Positions 1 to 6,817 of a DNA stretch of 7,228 nucleotides are shown here, piece after piece; within the stretch, counting starts at the first letter, position 1, and the number at the start of each line of letters is the position of its first letter. The translations under genes and the position numbers were made by a program. The DNA comes from Accumulibacter sp. (lineage in GTDB: Bacteria; Pseudomonadota; Gammaproteobacteria; Burkholderiales; Rhodocyclaceae), in assembly GCA_003538495.1 (NCBI GenBank), contig DPSD01000685.1, positions 7,057 to 14,284 on the forward strand, in the 5' to 3' direction. The notes under the pieces are model-generated. The model was given only the letters and a program-made list of their open reading frames with translations. It searched no databases and was not told the DNA's origin.

Positions 1-405
1 CTTGATCACGAAGATGCGCCCGCCGATGGCGTCGTAGGCGGGAATCGCCAGGCGGCATTTCGACTCGCCAAACTTGCGCTCGCCAAAAATCTCCACCAAG
101 GCATCCCGCAGCACTGCCTGCGAGTGCTTGGGGCCGAAAAGCTGGCGCAAACGCCCCCCGGTTCGCTGCACCAGGCTGGTCCCGGGAAAGATCGTCGAGC
201 CTTTCCCGGCGTAGAAGTCGCAGATCTTCCTCGCCGGCAGCCCGAGTCCGAGTCCGATGGCGATGATGCCGCCGGTGGACGTGCCGGCGATCAGATCGAA
301 GTGATCGGCGGCCGCGCAGCCCGTATCTTCTTCGAGCGTGGCGAGTACCGATGCGGCGAACGCGCCCTTGATGCCGCCTCCGTCGAGGCTCAGGATTCGA
401 AACAT
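1..405 (-). CDS. Patatin-like phospholipase, N-terminal part (runs off left edge)
   Basis: The first 135 codons of a patatin-like lipid acyl hydrolase are present; the 3' part lies outside the window. The protein begins MFRILSLDGGGIKG, giving the glycine-rich oxyanion-hole loop DGGGIKG at residues 8-14. The nucleophile elbow GTSTGG follows at 41-46, with Ser43 as the expected catalytic serine. The partner aspartate (DGG/DGA motif) would be further along and cannot be seen. The ATG at 405 puts the oxyanion loop right at the N-terminus, as usual for this family, and has a GGGAG ribosome binding site 7 bases upstream. Patatins of this compact type hydrolyse phospholipids and act as membrane-degrading effectors in several phage-defence systems (CapV in CBASS is one). 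No cyclic-nucleotide synthase is visible, so a CBASS assignment is not supported. The gene follows the TIR gene after 93 bases in the same direction, so it is probably an effector of the same cluster (inference). Confidence 0.93.
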   Translation of the reverse strand, partial: MFRILSLDGGGIKGAFAASVLATLEEDTGCAAADHFDLIAGTSTGGIIAIGLGLGLPARKICDFYAGKGSTIFPGTSLVQRTGGRLRQLFGPKHSQAVLRDALVEIFGERKFGESKCRLAIPAYDAIGGRIFVIK

Positions 406-412
406 TACCTAT

Positions 413-417
413 CTCCC
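413..417 (-). promoter_or_regulatory. Ribosome binding site of the patatin gene
   Basis: On the minus strand GGGAG stands 7 bases before the ATG at 405. It supports that start and separate translation initiation for the patatin gene, which unlike its upstream neighbours is not overlapped by the preceding gene. Confidence 0.6.
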
Positions 418-492
418 GCGCGTAAAACCGGCCGCGAGTGCGTCCGGCATTGACTGACAAGCCGCTTCCATCCCTGGGGAAATCTTCCCATA

Positions 493-514
493 ATGTTGTC
501 AGTATGTTGTCAGT
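493..514. repeat. Perfect 11-bp tandem duplication across a stop codon
   Basis: The 11-base unit ATGTTGTCAGT occurs twice head to tail (493-503 and 504-514). On the minus strand the second copy supplies the TGA that ends the 708-residue TIR protein (499-501). The unit is not a multiple of three. With one copy removed, my hand translation of that frame stays open through the whole gap to the patatin gene, out of frame with patatin. It may be a recent slippage event that set the present C-terminus, or a chance repeat. Confidence 0.75.
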
Positions 515-2625
515 ACCGCGATGGAGTCCCTGAGTTCCATCAGAAACCGCTCGAAGGCAGCTTCGGCTTCCTTCTGCCGCGGCCAACCGCGCAGATCGGC
601 ACAGTAGTACTGCGCAAACTCCGGCGGGAGGCTCGCGAAATCGTCCAGCACGGCCGGGAAATACTTGCTCCGCTCGACGGCCCAGGCGGCCTCCGCCTTA
701 ACGTGATCGCTTTTGCGTGCCGCGCTGGACCACAGGATCACGACACAACGGGCCTCCTCGACCTTCTGATGCCAGTTATCCCCTGCTCGCACACTGGCGA
801 TGTCCAGGAAGACGCGCAGGCCCGCGTCGGCGAGCCGCCTGGCCAGTTCCCGGGCAAGCGACTGGTCGGCGCGGGCGTAACTCAGGTAGATGTCGGTCCC
901 GGCGGTCTTCTTCGCCTCGGCCAGGGGCTCCCGCTCGGGTTCGGAGGGCGTTTGGGCCGGGTCTCTGCCACGGTCGCTGCTCAGGCCGCGCAGCCCACGT
1001 TCCGCGTAAGCGCGGGCGGCTTCGTGCTCGCCGGCGCGGACGAGAGCCCGTTCGACTTCGCCGCCGATCTCGACGGTATCGACGATGCCACCACGTGGAC
1101 GGCGCCGCCGCAGGCTGGCTTCGATCTGCTGTGCCAGGGCGCTCGCCCGTTCCTGCCGGCCTGGGGTGGCCGGCAAGACTTCGGCAACGTCGGCGGCCAG
1201 GCGCGCCGGCCTGAATTCCTCGAGCGTGTGGTCCGACCGCAGGACTTGCAGCACCACCGGACGTTCGGACGACAAGGCGGACAGCACGGCTTGCGCTTCG
1301 TCCCTGCCCCAATCAGCCGACCTTTCGGAGAAATCGAGTCGTGCCGCCGGGGCTCCGCCGGCGCCGATGCCCTCGGGAAGCGGCGTCCTGTCGAGTCCGA
1401 TGAGCAAACGGTAAGCCGCGCCGGACGCTGCCGGCGAGAAGACGTTGCGTACCCGCTCGGGATCGTTCTCCATTGCGCTGGCGGCATGCCGGGACCACAG
1501 CACCACCAGTTGCTCGTCGGGGTCTGCCGCGGCAGCGGAGTCAGGCATTTTCCGCATCGACGCCGCGAGTGGCTCGACGCGAACGGAAACGCCCTGCCGT
1601 TTCAGCAAGTCGGCGAGGCGAAACGCGTGTTTCTCGTCTCCCGACGCGCACACGAAAACCACACTCCTTGACGGTGAATGATCGGCACGGATCGCTTCGC
1701 TGCCCTCGCGGCTCGCCACCCGGAAGCGTCGACCGTCAAGGGTCTGCAGGATCAGGGCGTGGCAAGACCGACCAACCGGGATGCGGCAGCCGACGAACAG
1801 CGACACCCAGCCCGGCGAGCCTTGCGCGCGATTTTCGCACTCGATATGCACCGGTGCCGGTGCCGGCGTGAACAGGTCCAGACGCGGCAGGCCGGGCTCC
1901 GGTTCCAGACATTCGAGAATCAGGCGCTCGTCGCTGCGACCCAGGCGAAGGCCGAGCGTCAGGCCAGCGCTCGCCGGCAGGAGCGTGGCGAGCCAGCCGG
2001 GCATCGGCTCCCGCGGCGTGCCGTGGCCGCGCAGGACGATGCCGGTGTCGCCGAGGGCGGCACCGGCGAACTGCGCCAGCCAGCCGCTTTCGCGATGGGC
2101 CTCGGTCACGGCCTGCAAGGGCGGCAGTGCGCCCTTGATCCAGCGGGCCAGATCGGCGCGGCTGCGCTCCTCGCTGCTGGTAGCGATCCGGCGGAGCAAC
2201 TCGCGCAGGAGTTCGCCGACCCGCGCCTGGTCGTCGTCCCTGACCGCCCAGCGCAGGGATTGCTCGATCCGGTCCAGCGGGTCCCAGTCGCGGGTCTGCT
2301 CGGCGATGAAGTCACAGATTCTCGCCAGCCGTTCGCGGCCATGCGGGCCGCCCTGGACCGCGAGTTGATCGACCAGCCGTCGCGCCAGGCCGGGCCGCAG
2401 GTTCACCGAACGTGTGCTACGGGTCTCGATCACGCGACTGAACCACAGCCGATTCTCCAGGCTGGCGTCGCTACGGGGCAGATAGCGCTGGCGGGCGTTG
2501 CGCAGCAGGCGTGGCTCGATCCGCAGCGCCGGTGCCAGGATCAGGCACAGGCGGCCGAAGGGCGATCCGAGATCGATCTGGTCGAACAGCCGGTGGTCAT
2601 AAGGCTGCGGCTGCACCCAGCTCAT
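499..2625 (-). CDS. Multidomain protein with helical N-terminus, degenerate TIR-like domain and C-terminal TIR domain
   Basis: A 708-residue protein. The start is the ATG at 2625, which overlaps the stop of the vWA gene as ATGA; longer frames open at 2721 but read into the vWA gene. Residues 1 to about 170 are helical. The segment at about 18-50 (FGRLCLILAPALRIEP, then LENRLWFSRVI) resembles the helical part that follows the vWA domain in SAV_2336-type proteins. Residues about 190-307 look beta-rich and unknown. Residues about 321-450 (start SVVFVCASGDEKHAF, then LVVLWSRHAASAM) look like a TIR fold without the catalytic glutamate. Residues about 520-548 form one TPR-like helical hairpin. Residues 577-703 are a TIR domain: DIYLSYARADQS, RVFLDIASVRAGDNW, VVILWSSAARKSDHVKAE, with Glu645 the probable catalytic residue and His in place of the usual Trp three positions before it. 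TIR domains of this type cleave NAD+ or act as adaptors. Its place behind AAA+ and vWA genes suggests it is an effector controlled by them (inference). Confidence 0.88.
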   Translation of the reverse strand: MSWVQPQPYDHRLFDQIDLGSPFGRLCLILAPALRIEPRLLRNARQRYLPRSDASLENRLWFSRVIETRSTRSVNLRPGLARRLVDQLAVQGGPHGRERLARICDFIAEQTRDWDPLDRIEQSLRWAVRDDDQARVGELLRELLRRIATSSEERSRADLARWIKGALPPLQAVTEAHRESGWLAQFAGAALGDTGIVLRGHGTPREPMPGWLATLLPASAGLTLGLRLGRSDERLILECLEPEPGLPRLDLFTPAPAPVHIECENRAQGSPGWVSLFVGCRIPVGRSCHALILQTLDGRRFRVASREGSEAIRADHSPSRSVVFVCASGDEKHAFRLADLLKRQGVSVRVEPLAASMRKMPDSAAAADPDEQLVVLWSRHAASAMENDPERVRNVFSPAASGAAYRLLIGLDRTPLPEGIGAGGAPAARLDFSERSADWGRDEAQAVLSALSSERPVVLQVLRSDHTLEEFRPARLAADVAEVLPATPGRQERASALAQQIEASLRRRRPRGGIVDTVEIGGEVERALVRAGEHEAARAYAERGLRGLSSDRGRDPAQTPSEPEREPLAEAKKTAGTDIYLSYARADQSLARELARRLADAGLRVFLDIASVRAGDNWHQKVEEARCVVILWSSAARKSDHVKAEAAWAVERSKYFPAVLDDFASLPPEFAQYYCADLRGWPRQKEAEAAFERFLMELRDSIAVLTTY

Positions 2626-3623
2626 GGCGCGACCAGATGTCCGGCGCCAACCAGGGCACGCACGTTCTCCGCGCGCGTGCGCGGGTCCCAATGGATGGCG
2701 ATGAAGTGACGCTCGACCCACACCGGCCAGGCGGCGGGCGGGAAAGGAACGATGGCGATCAGCGGGCAGCCGCGCCGCTTGAGCGCGGTGGCGAAACGCC
2801 GCCAGGCCTGTGGCGGGAGCCGAGGGGCGGACCCCGAGGATTCGCCGAGGCCGAAATCGCTGACGACGACCACCGGCCGGCCTGGCTGTGGGCGCCAGGC
2901 CGTTGGCTGGTCAGCCAAGGAGTACGCGCATGCGGCGGCCGGGTCGTCGACGAATTCGCATACCTCGCAGCGCGACTGGCCGACGACCGCGGCGAAGGAA
3001 CGTACCAGATCGCCCTGGTCGGCGTAGAACGGGGTCATCGGCGCGTTGCGGTCGAGTAGCAGCTGCACGCCGCGCGACTGACTGGGAACCGGCAGCCTGG
3101 GTACCTCGCGAAACGGCCGGTTGGCAATGATGTGCTCCACCAGCCGGTCGATGTCGGGCCACCGGCCGGGGCGGAGCGTGGCGACCGCGGCACTCAGGAG
3201 GCCGGGTGCCGTGTGTTGGGGAAACAGCGCGGCCCGGGGCGCGCCACGCTCTCTCGGGATAACCGCGGCGGGCTGTGCGAACCATTCAGGGCGAAGGATT
3301 TCGCTGGACACCGCCGCCGGCAATGGCTCCATGACGGTGTCCAGACGCTCCGCCGGCGGACCGGGCGGTGCTGCAGGCAAGGGCGGTAGCTGCCGCTGCG
3401 GTTTCGGTTCCTGGGGCCTGGGCGGCGGACGCCGGTGCTTGAGGCGTGCGTCCGCCGCAGTTTGCAGCGTGCCGACCGATCCGAACGACAGTCCGCCGAG
3501 CCCGAGGCAACGGCCCACGACGCGCAGTTGTGCCTCGGAGACGATCTCCAGCCTGGCGAGGGCGGTGGCGAGATCGCCCAGCCCGATTTCACCACGCCGT
3601 GCCGACATCCTGTTCCCGCTCAT
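2622..3623 (-). CDS. vWA-like protein of SAV_2336 type, partner of the MoxR ATPase
   Basis: A 333-residue protein in three parts. Residues 1-60 form a helical N-terminal domain (GDLATALARLEIVSEAQLRVVGRCLGLG). Residues about 65-93 are a proline/arginine/glutamine-rich linker. A von Willebrand A-like alpha/beta domain spans about 183-310, with strands VQLLLD (186-191), PVVVVSDFG (250-258) and CPLIAIVPFP (286-295). The first metal-site aspartate (Asp191) and the later SD (255-256) are kept, but the DxSxS motif reads D-R-N-A-P, so metal binding may be altered or lost. The start at 3623 is chosen for its AAAAGGAG site 8 bases upstream; ATG 3608 is an internal alternative. It overlaps the AAA+ gene by 35 bases and the next gene by 4 (ATGA). 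vWA proteins of this kind act with MoxR ATPases as scaffold or substrate-presenting partner. The SAV_2336 relationship is from remembered family patterns, not a search. Confidence 0.8.
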   Translation of the reverse strand: MSGNRMSARRGEIGLGDLATALARLEIVSEAQLRVVGRCLGLGGLSFGSVGTLQTAADARLKHRRPPPRPQEPKPQRQLPPLPAAPPGPPAERLDTVMEPLPAAVSSEILRPEWFAQPAAVIPRERGAPRAALFPQHTAPGLLSAAVATLRPGRWPDIDRLVEHIIANRPFREVPRLPVPSQSRGVQLLLDRNAPMTPFYADQGDLVRSFAAVVGQSRCEVCEFVDDPAAACAYSLADQPTAWRPQPGRPVVVVSDFGLGESSGSAPRLPPQAWRRFATALKRRGCPLIAIVPFPPAAWPVWVERHFIAIHWDPRTRAENVRALVGAGHLVAP

Positions 3624-4572
3624 CCTCGAAGCTCCTTTTGGCCAGCGTGGCCTTGGCGATCTGCTGCCATACCCGATCCTGCGGGTCGGGCTGGATGCCG
3701 AGTTGCGCACAGGCCCGGATGGCGTCGAGGAACTCGCTGGTGCTCGGCGGGCGCAGATCCATCGATTTGGCGCTACGGCGATGCTCCAGAAGCCGCTCCG
3801 CGACGCCCCGGTGCAGGTCTTCGTTCCCCTTCGGGAAATGCTGGGCCGCAATGGCGAGCAGCCGGTCCTTGTCGGGGTCCTTGATCGACAGGCAGACGCA
3901 GCGGCGCAGGAAGGCCGGCGGCAGCTCGCGCTCGCCGTTGGTGGTGATGAGCACCAGATACTTCAGTCTGCCACCTGCCTTCACCTCGGGCCCCTGGGGC
4001 ACCTGGAATCGTCGGCGATCGAGCGGCTCCAGCAGGTCGTTCGGCAAATCGGGCTCGGCCTTGTCGATCTCGTCCAGCAAAACCACTACATTGCCTTGCG
4101 TCCGCCCGCTTTCCGGATGTCGCGGGGCTTCGAAGTGCTGTGCATGGTTTCGCCGCTCGCTTTCGCTGGCGCCCAGCGTGCCCGCCCCTGCCGGATCGAA
4201 GGTCCACCAGAGCACACCGGGCTGCAGATAGGTCCAGCGGGGCGGCAGGCTCTGCCCGGGCGTCGCGGCCTGCGCGTCGTTGAGCCGGCGCAGGTGATCG
4301 AGATCGCCGGTCAGATCCTCCAGCCGGCTGCGCGAGGTAAACGTGTATTGCAGATAACGCCATCTCTTGAGCGACGCCAGTGCCGGCGCGAGCATGCTCT
4401 TGCCGCTGCCTGGCGGGCCCGATACCAGCAGCGGCCGGCCCGTGGCGAACGCCACGTCGGCGGCGATCGTGATCTCCTCGTTGAAGACATAAGGCGGGAA
4501 GTCGGCGCCCCCCGGCCAGACGTTGCTTGCCGGAAGACGGAAATGCTTTGGCTGATAGATCTCGTCACCCAT
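3589..4572 (-). CDS. MoxR-type AAA+ ATPase
   Basis: A 327-residue AAA+ ATPase with all expected nucleotide motifs. Walker A is GPPGSGKS at residues 52-59, and Walker B is [14 protein letters not shown] from 162. Sensor 1 is Asn212 in [14 protein letters not shown]. An arginine-finger candidate lies in FLRRC (Arg223/Arg224), and a sensor-2-like Arg is near 274 ([13 protein letters not shown]). Size and motif style match the MoxR/AAA_5-like ATPases that pair with vWA proteins; these act as hexameric remodelling or signalling ATPases in the cytoplasm. The ATG at 4572 is chosen because the protein then begins just before its conserved region ([14 protein letters not shown]) and overlaps the upstream TIR gene by only 8 bases. 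A GGAAG lies 9-10 bases before it as a modest ribosome binding site. The next gene is the vWA partner, so ATPase and vWA are probably made together and act as one unit. Confidence 0.92.
   Translation of the reverse strand: MGDEIYQPKHFRLPASNVWPGGADFPPYVFNEEITIAADVAFATGRPLLVSGPPGSGKSMLAPALASLKRWRYLQYTFTSRSRLEDLTGDLDHLRRLNDAQAATPGQSLPPRWTYLQPGVLWWTFDPAGAGTLGASESERRNHAQHFEAPRHPESGRTQGNVVVLLDEIDKAEPDLPNDLLEPLDRRRFQVPQGPEVKAGGRLKYLVLITTNGERELPPAFLRRCVCLSIKDPDKDRLLAIAAQHFPKGNEDLHRGVAERLLEHRRSAKSMDLRPPSTSEFLDAIRACAQLGIQPDPQDRVWQQIAKATLAKRSFEDEREQDVGTAW
3632..3639 (-). promoter_or_regulatory. Strong ribosome binding site deciding the vWA gene start
   Basis: On the minus strand AAAAGGAG lies inside the 3' end of the AAA+ gene, 8 bases before the ATG at 3623. 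It decides for 3623 over the internal ATG at 3608 and over the frame start at 3851, which would lie deep inside the AAA+ gene. Confidence 0.75.
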
Positions 4573-5845
4573 TTCTGACACTTCCGTAGAGTTGATGGTC
4601 GATGAAGTCCCTGGCGTCGTCGAACAGGTCCAATTGGGACTGCTCGGTGCCAATGTCGAGGGCGGGTTCCAGCAAGCTCACATCATCGGGCAACCACGCC
4701 GGCACGACCGGACCTGCATCGATGAGAAAGATCACCCGCTTGAAGGTGTCGCGCAGCCGATCGAGCAGGCGATGAGGCGAATGTCCCTCGATACATAGCG
4801 TCGGCAACAGGACGACGATCGGCGTTGTCGGCTTGTTGACCCGATCGGTTCTGGCCTCCGGGGTGAGGACGCGGCCGCGCGCGAAATGGTCCTCGATGTC
4901 ACGGCGGATGGCCTCGTAGGTACGGCTGCCCGGAGCCACCGGGACGACTTCCCGGCGGCGCGTCAGGGGCCAGGCTCGCTCGACATAACGCGACGCTGTG
5001 TAGCCGCCGAGGTGCTGGCCGTTGAGTGCTGCGAAGCGCCGCTCGACCGCTGTTGCCGGCAGCGTACGCGCGGCCTCCGTCGACACCCATCGCGCCTGCA
5101 GGTGCTGGAGAAGTTCGTCGGCGTATCGCTTGTCGAGCTTCTCGGCGTAGACCGCGAACTTGTCCAGCACTTCCTGCAGGCGCTCGATGCCTGTATTCGG
5201 CTCTTCGAGCAGATATCGCGCGAGGCCGAGTGCTGCTTGCCTGCCTGCGTCTGGCGGCCAGGCGGGAAGCTTCACCCCGATCCGTCCGGCCACCTCCGCC
5301 AGGTCGTCTGCGCCCGCCGCCCGATGCAGCAGGTGCGCGATCGAACCCTCGTTTGGCTCGAAGGTGGGCTCGGATGGGTCGATCGGTTCGCACCCGACCA
5401 GCGCACTCTGCGAGGCGATTGCAGCGAGGATCGCCTGAGCCAGAGTCTCGGTATCGTCTACCTCCCGGATGCACTGGTTGACGGTGATGTTGAGAATTCC
5501 GGTCAGTTCCGCTTCGAGATCCTTCGGCTCCAGTCCATCCAGAAGCACGGGGATGAGGATGAAGTTGCTCTGGAGTTCCTTGCGCCAGGCGAGATTGTTG
5601 GCTTCCTTCTTGACCCAGTCCGAGTCATACAGGGCGGCCTTGGAGAACAGGATCACCGCTGCGTGACACTGGGCCATCCAGCGGCTTATCGTGTTGTACC
5701 AGTCAGCGCCGCCGACGATCATGCCGCCCTGATCGAAGACGACCTCGCAACCAGTTCCGGCCTGCCCCAACCTAGCGCAGAGGGCATGGAGCAGCTTGAT
5801 GTTATCGGGAGTCTTGGAACTGTGACTGACAAAAAGCTTGCGCAC
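4565..5845 (-). CDS. TIR-domain protein with uncharacterised C-terminal half
   Basis: A 426-residue protein with an N-terminal TIR domain (residues 1 to about 146). It opens [15 protein letters not shown], followed by [44 protein letters not shown] and [10 protein letters not shown]. The SDWVKKE motif (75-81) has the Trp and the Glu (Glu81) typical of NAD-cleaving TIR domains. Residues about 164-255 are helical and could be an effector-associated adaptor domain. The last about 130 residues hold two hydrophobic strands ([14 protein letters not shown] near 341; [13 protein letters not shown] near 370) in a domain I do not recognise. I choose the GTG at 5845: the TIR fold starts at once and a GGGAG/GGAGG-rich site lies 6 bases upstream. 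The in-frame ATG at 5893 would add a low-complexity Arg/Ala tail and span a hairpin. It is the first gene of the overlapping cluster, so it is probably an NAD-depleting effector or a sensor for the AAA+/vWA core (inference). Confidence 0.87.
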   Translation of the reverse strand: MRKLFVSHSSKTPDNIKLLHALCARLGQAGTGCEVVFDQGGMIVGGADWYNTISRWMAQCHAAVILFSKAALYDSDWVKKEANNLAWRKELQSNFILIPVLLDGLEPKDLEAELTGILNITVNQCIREVDDTETLAQAILAAIASQSALVGCEPIDPSEPTFEPNEGSIAHLLHRAAGADDLAEVAGRIGVKLPAWPPDAGRQAALGLARYLLEEPNTGIERLQEVLDKFAVYAEKLDKRYADELLQHLQARWVSTEAARTLPATAVERRFAALNGQHLGGYTASRYVERAWPLTRRREVVPVAPGSRTYEAIRRDIEDHFARGRVLTPEARTDRVNKPTTPIVVLLPTLCIEGHSPHRLLDRLRDTFKRVIFLIDAGPVVPAWLPDDVSLLEPALDIGTEQSQLDLFDDARDFIDHQLYGSVRNG

Positions 5846-5851
5846 CCGTAT

Positions 5852-5863
5852 CTCCCTTCCTCC
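5852..5863 (-). promoter_or_regulatory. Ribosome binding site supporting the GTG start at 5845
   Basis: The minus strand reads GGAGGAAGGGAG here, with the GGGAG core 6 bases before GTG. The upstream ATG at 5893 has no comparable site, so this purine run decides the start. Confidence 0.65.
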
Positions 5864-5868
5864 TCGGG

Positions 5869-5885
5869 CCGCCGCGTCGCGGCGG
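5869..5885. repeat. Perfect 17-bp GC palindrome just upstream of the TIR gene
   Basis: The plus strand reads CCGCCGCG T CGCGGCGG: two perfect 8-base arms around one base. As RNA this gives a 7-bp GC stem with a 3-base loop. It sits 5 bases upstream of the GGAGG run of the first cluster gene, so in the mRNA it could affect ribosome access. On the plus strand it is followed by TTTCCC and six Ts, so it could instead end antisense transcription. On the minus strand no T-run follows, so it is not a normal terminator for the GNAT gene. Confidence 0.7.
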
Positions 5886-5913
5886 TTTCCCATTTTTTCC
5901 GAGGAGAGACGAC

Positions 5914-5941
5914 ATGATGACATACTGGTATCAGAAATCAA
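5914..5941 (-). promoter_or_regulatory. Possible weak promoter for the TIR/AAA+/vWA cluster
   Basis: The 150 bases between the GNAT gene and the TIR gene hold an AT-rich island in otherwise very GC-rich DNA. On the minus strand TTGATT (5936-5941) and CATCAT (5914-5919) are 16 bases apart, each matching the sigma70 consensus at 4 of 6 positions. The match is weak. The position, about 70 bases upstream of the GTG, is the main reason to list it. Confidence 0.25.
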
Positions 5942-5995
5942 TGAATGCCCTGCCCCGCCAGACCGGCCCATGCCGCTCGCGCAGGCCGCCCGTAG

Positions 5996-6523
5996 TCAGA
6001 GCTGTCGCTCGGCCGTGACCGTGCCCGGATCCTCCGCATCGCTGTGCACCGAGAAGCCGAGCCGCCGGACGAAGCCCAGCATCCGATGGTTGGTCGCCAG
6101 CACCGTACCTTGCATGTTCCGGAAGCCGCGCTCGCGGGCGGCATCCATCAGCGCCGTCATCAGTATCCGCGCGACGCCCGAACCTTGCCAGGCATCGTCG
6201 ACCGCGATCGCGAACTCGCAGCGGTCGTGTTTCGGCAGGCCGACATAGCGCGCGACGCCGATTTCGATTTCCCGGTCGCCTTCGACGGCAACGGCAATCA
6301 GCGCCAGATGGCGGTCGTAGTCGATGTCGGTGAAGTACTTCAGCTTGCTCGCCGACAGCTCGTGCAACTGCGACATGAAACGGGAATACCGCGACTCTTC
6401 CGAAAGGTGCCGCACGAAATCCTGCTCGATCTCGGCGTCCTCGGGGCGGATGGGACGGATGGTCACCGCCCTGCCGTCGGACAGTTCACGCGTGCGAACC
6501 AGGCCCTGCGGATAGTCGGCCAT
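5996..6523 (-). CDS. GNAT-family N-acetyltransferase (Pat/YfiQ-like GNAT domain, standalone)
   Basis: A 175-residue GNAT acetyltransferase. The opening TIRPIRPEDAEIEQDFVRHLSEESRYSRF (from residue 21) and the DIDYDRHLALIAV segment (67-79) resemble the GNAT domain found at the end of Pat/YfiQ protein-lysine acetyltransferases; the large acyl-CoA-synthetase-like part is absent. The acetyl-CoA pyrophosphate loop is Q113-GSGVA, and the C-terminal ATNHRMLGFVRRLGF (143-157) is the usual helix and strand of the fold. Such enzymes move an acetyl group from acetyl-CoA to a lysine or a small amine; the substrate cannot be told. The ATG at 6523 fits the family start. Only a weak AGG-containing site precedes it, and an upstream frame ends at this ATG as TGATG, so coupling is possible. 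It is separated by 150 bases from the TIR cluster and may be an unrelated housekeeping gene. Confidence 0.9.
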   Translation of the reverse strand: MADYPQGLVRTRELSDGRAVTIRPIRPEDAEIEQDFVRHLSEESRYSRFMSQLHELSASKLKYFTDIDYDRHLALIAVAVEGDREIEIGVARYVGLPKHDRCEFAIAVDDAWQGSGVARILMTALMDAARERGFRNMQGTVLATNHRMLGFVRRLGFSVHSDAEDPGTVTAERQL

Positions 6524-6817
6524 CAGGGTCGGACCTGGAAAATGTCTCGATAACGGGCGACGATCCCCGGATGTCGTAGGGGCCAACTGTTGTGGTCTTC
6601 TTGCCCATGGCTTTGCCCGTGGCCGGTGCGGACCATGCGGGCACGATTTCCTGACCGCCTTCTCCTGCAAGGGGCGCGGCGGGTACCCCGCGTACCCCGC
6701 GTACAATTCCCGGCGCATGCTCGGACCGCTGCCATCTGGTCAAGCAGCAGGATCGCGGCAAGTGCCCGGAAGCAGGCGGCAAAGGACGGGGAGCGGAAGT
6801 TGAGCGGCATCGGCACG
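6524..6817 (-). other. Long leader between promoter and GNAT gene, coding status unclear
   Basis: About 290 bases lie between the promoter and the GNAT ATG. All three minus-strand frames are open over parts of it. One frame begins GTG-CCG-ATG (6816/6810) practically at the predicted transcription start, has a hydrophobic patch (FAACFRALAAILLLDQ), turns Arg/Cys-rich, and ends with its TGA overlapping the GNAT ATG (TGATG). Another gives a short MGKKTTTVGPYDIRGSSP frame from 6608 that overlaps the GNAT gene. None is recognisable and none has a good ribosome binding site. I see it as a 5' leader that might encode a leaderless small protein. Confidence 0.35.
6683..6704. repeat. Short tandem repeat GTACCCCGC x2.4
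   Basis: The 9-base unit GTACCCCGC occurs twice in tandem (6683-6691, 6692-6700), followed by a partial GTAC. It lies in the GNAT leader. A 9-base unit keeps any reading frame, giving a repeated Thr-Arg-Gly or Ala-Gly-Tyr depending on frame. No function is evident. Confidence 0.6.

Noticed and set aside
1..405. CBASS assignment on the basis of the patatin
   Set aside because: No CD-NTase, E1/E2 or JAB gene is visible; the neighbours are TIR, AAA+ and vWA genes. The left flank is unseen, so CBASS cannot be excluded but is not supported.
477..489. Short inverted repeat GGGAA-ATC-TTCCC as a terminator after the TIR gene
   Set aside because: The stem is only 5 bp with no T-run after it on the minus strand; too weak to call.
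493..1671. 392-codon open frame on the plus strand
   Set aside because: It lies wholly antisense to the TIR domain gene; the protein has no recognisable motif and is a typical GC-rich shadow, while the minus frame shows clear TIR motifs.
1678..2709. 343-codon open frame on the plus strand
   Set aside because: Antisense to the same 708-residue gene; composition is rich in Arg/Ala/Gln with no domain.
3121..4578. 485-codon open frame on the plus strand
   Set aside because: Antisense to the AAA+ and vWA genes, whose Walker A/B and sensor motifs prove the minus strand; no motif in the plus frame.
4886..5917. 343-codon open frame on the plus strand
   Set aside because: Antisense to the first TIR gene; no motif and an implausible composition.
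6650..6780. Possible tRNA or structured RNA in the GC-rich repeat region
   Set aside because: I could not find a cloverleaf, a T-loop motif or a CCA end on either strand.
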